Shown: piece by piece, positions 63,919 through 64,000 of the stretch
How positions within the stretch are numbered: the stretch's first letter is position 1
Layout of the letters: every line of letters starts with the position of its first letter
Origin: Acidobacteriota bacterium
GTDB lineage: Bacteria; Acidobacteriota; Terriglobia; Terriglobales; Acidobacteriaceae
Direction of reading: 5' to 3'
NCBI GenBank assembly: GCA_021779935.1
Contig: JAJXZT010000028.1
Coordinates: 1-64,000, forward strand
Length of the DNA: 64,000 bases
Program-made: the position numbers and the translations under genes
The notes under the pieces: model-generated
Told to the model about the DNA's origin: nothing
What the model saw: only the letters and a program-made list of their open reading frames with translations
Databases searched by the model: none

Positions 63919-64000
63919 TGGCTAAAAGCCAAGAGCTAATAGCTCATCGCGCTTCGCTAAGTCTTTTCTTTTGAAATAGGAGACATTTAATCCATTTGTT

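Larger units (their letters stand above)
63387..64000. other. Right-edge gap of 614 bp
   Basis: No convincing gene. GC is lower than average. Two strong hairpins are inside: an orphan terminator at 63512-63549 and another at 63891-63909. Confidence 0.55.

Overview
The window looks like a chromosomal segment of a soil-type Acidobacteriota (Terriglobia/Koribacter-like) bacterium. It is GC-rich and Gram-negative: it carries LptB, a very large LptC/LptA-like protein and an MsbA-like ABC exporter. It also has a BshB1-type bacillithiol deacetylase, a long hibernation factor, paired DUF507 genes and an atypical Hfq-like protein, a mix that fits this phylum. The taxonomic call is an inference from gene content; there is no rRNA gene in the window.

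Layout. 1-1.8 kb is a small accessory patch: a truncated IS481-type transposase, two decayed transposase tails, two small genes and REP-like palindromes. 1.8-5.9 kb is the translation operon rpsP-khpA-rimM-trmD-rplS, a terminator, then rnhB and a bacillithiol-type deacetylase. 5.9-13.4 kb holds an M61 peptidase, a zinc-ribbon protein, tmk, holB, an Hfq-like gene, sua5, dcd and a HU gene with a good sigma70-like promoter. 13.4-25.3 kb holds a site-2 protease homologue and a long minus-strand run: an RsbW-like kinase, priA, udg, coaBC, rpoZ, gmk, yicC, an ABC exporter, rapZ and hpf. 25.6-33.5 kb continues on the minus strand with rpoN, lptB, lptC/A-like, RDD, recJ and an unknown gene.

At 33.6-34.1 kb two overlapping DUF507 genes are followed by the most unusual part of the window, a compact integrative element of about 2.75 kb (34105-36883). 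It is bounded by a perfect 33-bp direct repeat that copies the 3' end of the second DUF507 gene. It contains a tyrosine recombinase whose two halves are joined by a -1 shift at an A7 slippery heptamer, four tiny overlapping ORFs, ten copies of a GGTGTCC/GGACACC heptamer that mostly form inverted repeats near the ends, and about 750 bp of GC-rich non-coding DNA rich in paired arms, possibly a structured RNA.

Downstream (37-64 kb) the chromosome is ordinary: queG, PilZ, a TPR protein with a decayed peptidase domain, a cold-shock gene, YihY, an S9 peptidase, a histidine kinase, HNH and ComF proteins, an OPT transporter, a YggS/DUF167 cluster, a POT/MFS transporter, an AlkD-like protein, an M24 peptidase, GNAT, an ArnT-like glycosyltransferase, nrnA and rbfA. 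A second small candidate mobile unit (62513-62996) is a GIY-YIG ORF enclosed by inverted palindromic repeats. Near the right edge are a DUF3592-like gene and a strong orphan terminator.
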